Assembly: GCA_947500545.1 (NCBI GenBank)
Contig: CANMSO010000003.1
Span: 62,001 to 126,000, forward strand
DNA: 64,000 nt
From: an uncultured Aquimarina sp.
Lineage (GTDB): Bacteria > Bacteroidota > Bacteroidia > Flavobacteriales > Flavobacteriaceae
Reading direction: 5' to 3'
This document shows positions 29,615 through 36,157 of this stretch, in pieces. A program made the translations under genes and the position numbers. Each line of letters starts with the position of its first letter. Position 1 is the first letter of the stretch. The notes under the pieces are model-generated. The model did no database searches, was not told the DNA's origin, and saw nothing but the letters and a program-made list of their open reading frames with translations.

Positions 29615-29658
29615 AATACATTCTTAGATCACAATAATACTTAGGTTCTTTTGTCACT

Positions 29659-30861
29659 TTACTCAACCAATTTCTGGTTAATTCTACTAGATGCCAATAG
29701 CGAAGCTATAAAACCAATAATAGTAATGGTAAAAAATACGACGACAAAACTAACTGTGGTGATGCGTGTAGGATAAGGCAACGATGGGGTAATCATCAAC
29801 AACCCAAATTGTTGTTGCATTACGATCAAAACAAACCCTAAAACCAACCCTAATAAAGCTCCCAACACCGTCATAAGGGATCCTTGAAACAAAAATATCT
29901 TCCTAATATTTGGTAAAGAAGCACCCACATTATAAAGTGTTTTTACATTGCTCTTCTTATCAATGATCATCATAATAATTGCTCCTGCTACATTAAACAA
30001 TGCTATAATTGCTATTAACGTAATAACGAGATAGGATACCAGATTTTCGGTATTCAACATTTTATAAAGCGTATCATTAAGCTGAACCCTGTTTTTGATC
30101 ACCACTTGATTATCAAAAATAGACTCTAGTTTCTGTACAACAAACGCTTCACTGGCTCCGGGAGATAATTTAAGCTCGATATGGGTTACCTCATCCTCCT
30201 GCAAATCAAGTAATGTACGCACTAAACCAATAGTAGAAAACACGTATTTTTTATCCAATTCTTCATTTACACTATAGATCCCAATATTGACTGTCTTTTG
30301 AGTTCTAAAAGCCTTTGTAGGATCATTTGGGATACCTTTTCCTGGTTTTGGAGCATAGATACTAAGCAGATTGGTATAGGTTTGCTCTACTCCCATACTA
30401 AGTTCTCTACTAATACCATTACCAACAACAACCTGAAAATCATTACTCGTTAACCAATTACCATACACTACAATACTGTCTGTTTGTATAACCTTGTTGT
30501 AATTGGCATCCACGCCTTTGATATACGTTGTCTTTTGCTTATCTCTAAACTCCAGAAATACACGTTCTTCAATAATTTTAGAAAAATGAGCTACATCTTC
30601 TAGGTCTTCTAGTTGTTTTTGTTGTGTTTCGTTGAATGTAAATGTCTTTCCGCTTGACGGAAAAATTTTAAGATCCGGGTCAAAATATGTAGAAAACTGA
30701 AGACTAAAATCTTTTAGTCCTGCAAAACCGGATAACACAAGGAACAAAGCCATTGCACCAATAACAACCCCCGCAGCGGCAATAATGGTGATAATATTAA
30801 TCGCATTACTGCTACCAGGTGAAAATAAATACCGCTTGGCGATGTAATACGAAAAATTCAC
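29659..30861 (-). CDS. ABC transporter permease (LolE/FtsX-MacB type)
   Basis: A 400-aa inner-membrane protein with one N-terminal helix (about 22-46), a large periplasmic domain (about 50-270) and three C-terminal helices, the FtsX/MacB layout used by LolCE lipoprotein-release transporters. The start is GTG, overlapping the rbfA stop codon by four bases (GTGA). No ATPase gene is adjacent, so the ABC subunit must be encoded elsewhere. Role in sorting lipoproteins to the outer membrane is inferred from topology and family, not shown. Confidence 0.83.
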   Translation of the reverse strand: MNFSYYIAKRYLFSPGSSNAINIITIIAAAGVVIGAMALFLVLSGFAGLKDFSLQFSTYFDPDLKIFPSSGKTFTFNETQQKQLEDLEDVAHFSKIIEERVFLEFRDKQKTTYIKGVDANYNKVIQTDSIVVYGNWLTSNDFQVVVGNGISRELSMGVEQTYTNLLSIYAPKPGKGIPNDPTKAFRTQKTVNIGIYSVNEELDKKYVFSTIGLVRTLLDLQEDEVTHIELKLSPGASEAFVVQKLESIFDNQVVIKNRVQLNDTLYKMLNTENLVSYLVITLIAIIALFNVAGAIIMMIIDKKSNVKTLYNVGASLPNIRKIFLFQGSLMTVLGALLGLVLGFVLIVMQQQFGLLMITPSLPYPTRITTVSFVVVFFTITIIGFIASLLASSRINQKLVE

Positions 30862-31250
30862 TTCTTTTTACGCTTTTCCAGAAGTTCAGGATTCTCTATT
30901 GGGTTTTCTCCTCCTTTTACTGCTTTTTCTATACCAGAAATATACTCTAATGAATCATCAATAAAATAAGACACCTCTGGCATACGACGTAACTGATGTT
31001 TGGTACGTTGCGCTACCTGATGTTTAATTTGAGATTTTACTGCATTTACTTCTTTCAACACTTTTTCTCCTTCGTTGTGTGGAAAAACACTCATGTATAC
31101 TTTTGCAATCGATAAATCTGTAGTTACACTTACTTTGGTAACGGAAACCAAAATCCCTTGTACTCCCGCTTCACGTAATGCATTTTGTATAACATCGGCC
31201 ACGTCGCGCTGTAATACTCCTGCAATTTTTTTCTGTCTATTTGTTTCCAT
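30858..31250 (-). CDS. rbfA: Ribosome-binding factor A
   Basis: A 130-aa KH-fold protein needed for late maturation of the 30S subunit (16S rRNA 5' helix processing). Family blocks include RQKKIAGVLQRDVADVIQNAL, VSVTKVSVTTDLSIAKVYMSVFP and LRRMPEVSYFIDDSLEY. The start at 31250 (METNRQKK) is chosen because the upstream extension to 31370 is unlike the family and overlaps the divergent epimerase gene. It overlaps the permease gene by 4 bases, suggesting co-translation. Confidence 0.93.
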   Translation of the reverse strand: METNRQKKIAGVLQRDVADVIQNALREAGVQGILVSVTKVSVTTDLSIAKVYMSVFPHNEGEKVLKEVNAVKSQIKHQVAQRTKHQLRRMPEVSYFIDDSLEYISGIEKAVKGGENPIENPELLEKRKKK

Positions 31251-31305
31251 AGATGCAAAAATACATATTAATTGTACTTTTACACAGTTGTTATAAAAGT
31301 ATATT

Positions 31306-31716
31306 ATGAACCATATCAATAAAATAGAACATCTGGGTATTGCAGTAAAAGATATTGACGCCGCCAACACATTATACGAGAAACTTTTGGGGGTACCACC
31401 TTACAAACAAGAAGCTGTAGAAAGTGAAGCAGTTATCACGTCTTTTTTTAAGGTGGGAGAAAGTAAAATAGAATTGCTTGCCAGTACTGACGAAGAAGGC
31501 CCAATCGGAAAATTTATTGCTAAAAAAGGCGAAGGTATTCATCACATTGCGTTTGATGTTGATGATATCAAAAAAGAGTTGGATCGATTAGAAAAAGAAG
31601 GGTTTCGATTAATCAACAAAACCCCCAAACAAGGTGCTGATAATAAGCTAGTTGCATTTGTTTACCCTAAAAGCACCAATGGTGTTTTGGTAGAGCTTTG
31701 CCAGGACATGAATTAA
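31306..31716 (+). CDS. mce: Methylmalonyl-CoA epimerase
   Basis: A 136-aa vicinal-oxygen-chelate enzyme that interconverts (R)- and (S)-methylmalonyl-CoA, used in propionate metabolism. The two beta-alpha-beta modules are visible (IEHLGIAVKDIDAANTLYEKLLG; GEGIHHIAFDVDDIKKELDRL). Metal ligands should be the His in IEHLGIA, the His in HHIAFDV and the Glu in VLVELCQ. It is divergent from rbfA, with 55 bases between start codons, and is followed by a tRNA gene. Confidence 0.92.
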   Translation: MNHINKIEHLGIAVKDIDAANTLYEKLLGVPPYKQEAVESEAVITSFFKVGESKIELLASTDEEGPIGKFIAKKGEGIHHIAFDVDDIKKELDRLEKEGFRLINKTPKQGADNKLVAFVYPKSTNGVLVELCQDMN

Positions 31717-31773
31717 AATATAAAAAATGTTTGGCGTGTTTACTACAATTACTTAAATTTGCCCTCCGTTTTA

Positions 31774-31847
31774 GGTCCCATAGCTCAGCTGGTTAGAGCA
31801 CCTGACTCATAATCAGGGGGTCCTTGGTTCGAGCCCAAGTGGGACCA
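31774..31847 (+). tRNA. tRNA-Met (CAU); tRNA-Ile2 not excluded
   Basis: A complete cloverleaf. The acceptor stem is GGTCCCA (31774-31780) with TGGGACC (31840-31846), discriminator A at 31847. The D-loop is AGCTCAGCTGGTTAGAGC. The anticodon stem is CCTGA/TCAGG with loop CTCATAA (anticodon CAT at 31808-31810), and the T-arm is CTTGG-TTCGAGC-CCAAG. The CAU anticodon is shared by elongator tRNA-Met and by tRNA-Ile2 whose C34 is changed to lysidine. CCA is not encoded. Confidence 0.95.
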
Positions 31848-31858
31848 CAGGTTTAAGT

Positions 31859-31892
31859 AAAGCTGTTTCTTTATAAGAAGCAGCTTTTTTTT
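31859..31892 (+). terminator. Rho-independent terminator after the tRNA gene
   Basis: AAAGCTGTTTCTT pairs with AAGAAGCAGCTTT (one T-G pair) around a short loop, ending in a T run. Confidence 0.88.
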
Positions 31893-31922
31893 GGTTTAAA
31901 CGAGTTTCCCGAAGTATAATTT

Positions 31923-33152
31923 TTATTCTGATAATGAGTCTGCGCCTATTAACACTTTTGTGATAGAAAATGTAAACGTACTTCCTTCTCCTACTGAAGA
32001 AGAGACTGAAATATTTCCGCCAAGACTTTTGACTATTTTCTTTACTGTAGCCAGCCCAATACCAGTACCAACATTGCCATCTCTGTCTTCTACCCCTACA
32101 ACTGTAAAAAGATCAAAAATTTTATCCAAATAGTCTTTGGGTATACCATTGCCGTTATCTTTAATGGTAAATTCATAAAAATCATCAGTATCTGTTACCC
32201 CAATATCAATTACCACATCCGATTTAGAATTATATTTAATCCCATTTGTTATAAGATTTATGAGAATCTGCATCAATGCTGATGTATTTACTACTAGTTT
32301 CTTCACGTCACTCAAAACATTGAATGTAACTTTGTGCTCAGAATCTGTTATTTTTTTTAACTCTTCGACTAGGTCGTTTATATAGATTTCTTCTAATCTA
32401 TTCTTTAGTAAATCATCACTTTTATAAAACTTAAGTATCCCATCAATATAATCTTTAAGAGAGTATGATGAAGTTTTTAAATATTCCAGGTACTGCAATG
32501 ATTCTTCATTAAGCTTGTCTTTATTATCGTCCTGTAATAATTCTGTAAGGGATATAATATTGGCTAAAGGTGATTTAAGATCATGGGAGACTATGCTTGC
32601 AAATTTTTCAAGATCCTCATTTCTCTTTTTTAACTTATCCCGAAGCTTTATAAGTTTTAAGTTTTGATAGCGTTGTTCAAACAAACTAACTACCTGTTTA
32701 GACATGGCCAACAAAGCCTTTTTCTGCTCGGACGTAAGCTGTCTGGGTTTCGTGTCATACACACATAAAGTGCCCAGTTTATACCCTTCAGAATCTACTA
32801 ATGGCGCACCAGCATAAAATATTGCCTGATACTCTGTAACCAGGGGGTTACCGTAAAAACGCTCATCTTTTCGAGAATCTTCGATAATGGTTATTGCATC
32901 TTCTGAGTTGATGGCATGCCCACAGAATGAAATTTCCCGAGGAGATTCACTAAAGGGAACACCGTGATGTGACTTCAAAAAATTACGGTCCTTATCCAAT
33001 AGTGTTATTAATGATATTGGCGTTTCGCAGATGTATGACATCAATGCTGTAATGTTATCATAACTTTCTTCGGGCAATGTATCTAATAACTGGTATTTTT
33101 CTACAGAAATCTGCCTGTACTTCTCGTTGTCAGGTAATTTTGGTGCTATCAT
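31923..33152 (-). CDS. Cytosolic GAF-domain sensor histidine kinase
   Basis: A 409-aa soluble kinase without signal peptide or membrane helix. A GAF domain occupies about residues 28-160 (ISLITLLDKDRNFLKSHHG, REISFCGHAI, FYAGAPLVDSEGYKLGTLCV), then a coiled coil, then HisKA with the phosphorylated His190 (SIVSHDLKSPLANI). The HATPase domain follows with N box, DNGNGIPKDYLDKIFDLF and GTGIGLATVKKIV. The GAF ligand is unknown. No response regulator is adjacent; the single receiver at 5259-5660 is only a conceivable partner. Confidence 0.9.
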   Translation of the reverse strand: MIAPKLPDNEKYRQISVEKYQLLDTLPEESYDNITALMSYICETPISLITLLDKDRNFLKSHHGVPFSESPREISFCGHAINSEDAITIIEDSRKDERFYGNPLVTEYQAIFYAGAPLVDSEGYKLGTLCVYDTKPRQLTSEQKKALLAMSKQVVSLFEQRYQNLKLIKLRDKLKKRNEDLEKFASIVSHDLKSPLANIISLTELLQDDNKDKLNEESLQYLEYLKTSSYSLKDYIDGILKFYKSDDLLKNRLEEIYINDLVEELKKITDSEHKVTFNVLSDVKKLVVNTSALMQILINLITNGIKYNSKSDVVIDIGVTDTDDFYEFTIKDNGNGIPKDYLDKIFDLFTVVGVEDRDGNVGTGIGLATVKKIVKSLGGNISVSSSVGEGSTFTFSITKVLIGADSLSE

Positions 33153-33348
33153 AGGGGGTATGTCTAAAAAATAATTATATCTACGTTTAGTCTGATTCTT
33201 TTAGAAAATATTACAGTACTTTTTTTAATGTATTCTTAATTTTTTTACTTCCACTATTTTGTGACCACCTACTCATTAATTAGTAAGTCCTATTCATCAT
33301 TAAAAAGATACAAAACATATACCTAATACCTATACTACCAAGATACAA

Positions 33349-33378
33349 AAAAGCTATACTATTGCTAGTATAGCTTTT
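33349..33378 (-). terminator. Bidirectional hairpin terminator downstream of kptA
   Basis: AAAAGCTATACTA and TAGTATAGCTTTT form a perfect 13-bp stem around a 4-nt loop. It lies in the 316-base gap between kptA's 3' end and the kinase gene's start, and suits the end of the leftward kptA transcript. Apart from this hairpin and A/T-rich sequence upstream of the kinase, nothing else is seen in that gap. Confidence 0.8.
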
Positions 33379-33468
33379 GATTTTTTAATTATGTTTAACT
33401 CTCACAACTCACTCACAATCAATACTATTAATACATTAATGGGAGGTTGGGGGATTAATTCTCAAGGT

Positions 33469-34008
33469 TCAAAAATCAAGATATTTAGCTGGTATTTCTG
33501 AAGTTAGCCAAACGTCTTGCTCTGTCTTGTAAAAATTCCAGCCTTCATCAATCAGTTTTTTGGTTTCAATTTCGATTATGATGGCTTTGCCATGTCTGCT
33601 CCCGACCTCTCTGGCCATCTTAATAGTTTCTGAAAGATGAACATATTGTCTTTGCATGGATTTTAATCCATCTTTACTAATACTCTCTATGTTTTTGATA
33701 CCAGTACCATGATAGAGAATTTTAGGTGGAGTTTGAGATTCGACCTCTTGTGCAATTGGTACAGAATGCCCGTGAGTAGATTTTATTCTATTATTTACCT
33801 CATCTATTTTCCATCTTACTTTATCAAAGCTTTGACTTAAATCTATTATATCACTCTTGCTTGTTTCAATATTATTCACTTTTAGGGCTATCAATATATC
33901 TTCCATTTTTGCCCATCCAAACTCATCTAGTTTGATATTACCATCTTCTGGCTTATGTCTTAACCAGTAGCTTATAAGTTTGCTTATTTTGGTTTGGGTT
34001 TTACTCAT
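33469..34008 (-). CDS. kptA: RNA 2'-phosphotransferase (Tpt1/KptA family)
   Basis: A 179-aa enzyme that removes an internal RNA 2'-phosphate by transferring it to NAD+. The N-terminal winged-helix part has the LRHKP motif (R17-H18). The ART-like C-terminal lobe has YHGT (99-102), R120 and VHLS (123-126), and a final strand with VWLTSEIPAKYL, all in family order. Bacteria have no tRNA splicing of the yeast kind, so the natural substrate is not known; damaged-RNA repair is one idea. No RNA ligase is adjacent. It lies in an accessory stretch next to a RAYT gene. Confidence 0.9.
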   Translation of the reverse strand: MSKTQTKISKLISYWLRHKPEDGNIKLDEFGWAKMEDILIALKVNNIETSKSDIIDLSQSFDKVRWKIDEVNNRIKSTHGHSVPIAQEVESQTPPKILYHGTGIKNIESISKDGLKSMQRQYVHLSETIKMAREVGSRHGKAIIIEIETKKLIDEGWNFYKTEQDVWLTSEIPAKYLDF

Positions 34009-34048
34009 TTCTTAATTCAATTTTCTCTAGAACAAATGTAAAACATCT

Positions 34049-34069
34049 CAGTTTCATTTTTCGAAACTG
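34049..34069. repeat. Hairpin repeat, copy 1 of 4
   Basis: CAGTTTC (34049-34055) and GAAACTG (34063-34069) form a perfect 7-bp stem with loop ATTTTTC. The same motif recurs at 35110, 46525 and, reversed, 46722. The left flank (AATGTAAAACATCT) also resembles that of the 46525 copy. Confidence 0.7.
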
Positions 34070-34198
34070 GATAATCGATTCATTTAAATATCTAACGGTT
34101 AATATTAACAAATTTTATATCTCATATTGCTCTAAGGGGAACGGATTTTGATACTAAAGAAGTAACCAAACTTAACTTAATCCCAAAATTAAAATGGT

Positions 34199-34417
34199 AT
34201 GTTCTCGTTTAAGAAAAATTCCCCAAAAACATTGATGCAAATAGATGATTTGTACTATAAGGTTATTTCAAAACTCCCAGATGCTAATCGTATACATTAT
34301 TGTGAATCATTAATTTATAGAACACAAAAGGATGTATTAGACACCAAATGCCCTATTACAAGAAGAAAACTGAAAAGGCTTTTAAAAGCTGCAAAATCTG
34401 AAATGAAAAAACTATAG
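34199..34417 (+). CDS. Small basic protein of unknown function
   Basis: A 72-aa predicted protein, rich in Lys and Arg, predicted largely helical (MQIDDLYYKVISKLPDANRI, RRKLKRLLKAAKSEMKKL). I do not recognise a family. ATG at 34199 is used, with no clear ribosome-binding site, as is usual here. It lies between two copies of a hairpin repeat and just upstream of REP-like hairpins, so it may be part of an accessory island. It could be a non-coding ORF by chance, but its sequence is not obviously random. Confidence 0.45.
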   Translation: MFSFKKNSPKTLMQIDDLYYKVISKLPDANRIHYCESLIYRTQKDVLDTKCPITRRKLKRLLKAAKSEMKKL

Positions 34418-34434
34418 TATTAAGATCCCCCGCT

Positions 34435-34499
34435 GGCGCAAGTTTGTAACTTGTGCCCACATACATCTATTCCCGATCGCGCGGATTTGCAATCCGTGC
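34435..34499. repeat. Tandem REP-like hairpins next to the RAYT gene
   Basis: Two hairpins stand side by side. GGCGCAAGTT (34435-34444) pairs with AACTTGTGCC (34448-34457) over a TGT loop; GCGCGGATT (34479-34487) pairs with AATCCGTGC (34491-34499) over a TGC loop. Each has a 9-10 bp stem with one G-T pair near its base and a 3-nt loop, and together they lie 12 bases from the transposase 3' end. This matches the arrangement of REP sequences beside their RAYT. Confidence 0.7.
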
Positions 34500-34510
34500 T
34501 TTTTACGAAA

Positions 34511-35065
34511 CTAAAATACATTCAAAACTACTACTTCTAATTCGGTATCCAAATCTGCATAATTTCTCGCAGAGCTAAACACATAATCTTCTGGATTTGA
34601 AACAATTTTATCTACTACTGGATTCTTATGAATATACTGTATTTTTTGCTTTATAAACCAATTGGTACGCGCAATTTCAGCATGATATCCATTTTGCCAA
34701 ACTTTATATCGCTGCCCTCTCTTTAAATGTTCGCATGAGTTGCTAAAATAATCCAACATCCATTCTCGCCTGCTTTCTGGATGCTCTATGATTGTTTTTA
34801 TGATTTTTTTGGAAGTGAACTTCTTAAAATCTCTTAGGACATTAGATAGAATATATCCTTCGGCTGCTTTGCACAACATATGTATGTGACTGGACATTAT
34901 GCAATATGCATATATTTCAAGACCCTTTTCTTTTTGACAATATCTTAAACTATCAATAAGAACATACTTTTGCTGTACTCGCGTAAAAACATCTATCCAA
35001 CCTACGGTAGTTATCGTAATGAAATATCCAACATCAGGCATGACGGCCTTGTATTTTGTAGACAT
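34511..35065 (-). mobile_element. REP-associated tyrosine transposase (RAYT, Y1 HUH family)
   Basis: A 184-aa single-strand transposase of the IS200/IS605-related Y1 family. The metal-binding HUH motif is H60-I-H62 in SSHIHML and the catalytic tyrosine is Y144 in IKQKIQYIHKNPV, both in family context (YFITITTVGWIDVF at the start; YKVWQNGYHAEI before Tyr). RAYTs are domesticated enzymes thought to spread REP hairpins in a genome. Two such hairpins flank its 3' end and another hairpin repeat lies 45 bases upstream of its start. It appears intact. Confidence 0.88.
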
Positions 35066-35109
35066 ATTTATATGTATAAAACAATATATATCGCAAGAAT
35101 AAAGCTTAG

Positions 35110-35130
35110 CAGTTTCATTTTTAGAAACTG
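35110..35130. repeat. Hairpin repeat, copy 2 of 4
   Basis: CAGTTTC (35110-35116) and GAAACTG (35124-35130) form a perfect 7-bp stem with loop ATTTTTA. With the copy at 34049 it brackets the RAYT gene, the REP-like hairpins and the small basic protein gene. Confidence 0.7.
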
Positions 35131-35154
35131 GCTATTTTTTAAAATTAATATCAC

Positions 35155-35188
35155 CAAAAAAGACAGTCACTAGAATGTGACTGCCTTT
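35155..35188 (-). terminator. Terminator of the small secreted protein gene
   Basis: Read leftward, GCAGTCAC and GTGACTGT form the stem around ATTCTA, followed by CTTTTTT. It lies 15-48 bases downstream of the gene ending at 35203. Confidence 0.8.
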
Positions 35189-35202
35189 TATTATCTCTAA
35201 AT

Positions 35203-35529
35203 CTACCCCTTACTCATACTTGGCACGGAAAACATTTCCGCGCTATCATATCCGAGCGATCGGGGTTTTACAATAGCTTTTGGTATAGGTATCCATCTAT
35301 CTTCTTTTCCTATCCCAAGCATTTTTTTAGTTTTAAAATCTATGATAGCTGCTTCTCTAAGCAAATTTTTTGCACCAAAGAACTTATTGAGTTCTGGTTG
35401 GTTGAAATCAAACATTATCACAGAACCATCTTTAAAGACTGCTATGTTGTATCTTGGTTCTTCGTGGGTATAAGACAGCAGTATGCCTGCTGTTACTGCT
35501 AATAGCAGCAGTAAGGTTACTTTCTTCAT
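35203..35529 (-). CDS. Small secreted protein of unknown function
   Basis: A 108-aa protein with a signal peptide or N-terminal anchor (MKKVTLLLLLAVTAGILLSYT). The rest is short and mixed (YNIAVFKDGSVIMFDFNQPE, IIDFKTKKMLGIGKEDRWIP) and matches no family I recognise. It has its own terminator and lies in the accessory stretch between the RAYT gene and the YD-repeat operon, separated from the latter by a second terminator, so it is probably transcribed alone. Confidence 0.6.
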   Translation of the reverse strand: MKKVTLLLLLAVTAGILLSYTHEEPRYNIAVFKDGSVIMFDFNQPELNKFFGAKNLLREAAIIDFKTKKMLGIGKEDRWIPIPKAIVKPRSLGYDSAEMFSVPSMSKG

Positions 35530-35632
35530 ATATTTAGTTTAGGGTTGTTATTGATCTATAAAGCTAATCTAGCTTGTATTTGTATCCTTGTGGTAAACCA
35601 CAGCAGTAGTAGTGTTACTTCACTTTAGAGCA

Positions 35633-35658
35633 TAAAAAAACCACCCCGAAGAGTGGCT
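35633..35658 (-). terminator. Terminator of the YD-repeat operon, with TTCG tetraloop
   Basis: Read leftward, CCACTC-TTCG-GGGTGG forms a compact hairpin with a stable TTCG loop, followed by a run of T. It lies about 55 bases after the stop codon of the small lipoprotein gene and should end the leftward operon. Confidence 0.85.
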
Positions 35659-35713
35659 TTATATTTTTATTTAATCAAGCTCCAGATTATAAATCTGAGC
35701 TATCTTGATAATT

Positions 35714-36157
35714 TTATTCTTGAGTCTTAATTATATTTTCAATTTTTGAAAAAACTTCAGGGTTTATATAACCATTGCCATAATACTTTTGAAAAGTATC
35801 CCCTTTATACTTAAAATAATTAACACTAATTTTTTTATCAAGAGTTTTGTTTATTATCAAATTATATTTTTCATCATCTAAAGATATTTCGAGTGATAAT
35901 AATGTATAATCTGTATACTCTCTGACACCTCTTAAAAGAGGCTCCTTATATGTTCCTTTAAGAATCATATATATATCCTTTGATGTTTTTTCATCAAGTC
36001 TAATAGGACTATTTTCACTGAACTCTGCAACTATTTTTAGACTACTATTAAAATTTTCATTGTTATACAATTCTAATGGTTCTTCATTAAAAATACTACA
36101 GTTTGTCAACATTAGACAAATCAAAACGCTTTTGATTATGTGATTTAGTTTACTCAT
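35714..36157 (-). CDS. Small lipoprotein coupled to the giant YD-repeat protein; candidate immunity protein
   Basis: A 147-aa lipoprotein: signal sequence and lipobox MLTNC with Cys20. The remainder is mixed alpha/beta (SSLKIVAEFSENSPIRLDEK; YTLLSLEISLDDEKYNLIIN) and I recognise no family. Its ATG overlaps the stop codon of the upstream YD-repeat gene by one base (TAATG), so the two are translated together. This is the position and size at which RHS/YD polymorphic toxins encode their immunity protein. A lipid-anchored immunity protein would suit a toxin acting in the periplasm or on a membrane. The role is inference only. Confidence 0.6.
   Translation of the reverse strand: MSKLNHIIKSVLICLMLTNCSIFNEEPLELYNNENFNSSLKIVAEFSENSPIRLDEKTSKDIYMILKGTYKEPLLRGVREYTDYTLLSLEISLDDEKYNLIINKTLDKKISVNYFKYKGDTFQKYYGNGYINPEVFSKIENIIKTQE

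Noticed and set aside
34511..35065. A complete IS200/IS605 element
   Set aside because: Only the Y1 protein of RAYT type is present with adjacent REP-like hairpins; no TnpB and no defined element ends are visible.
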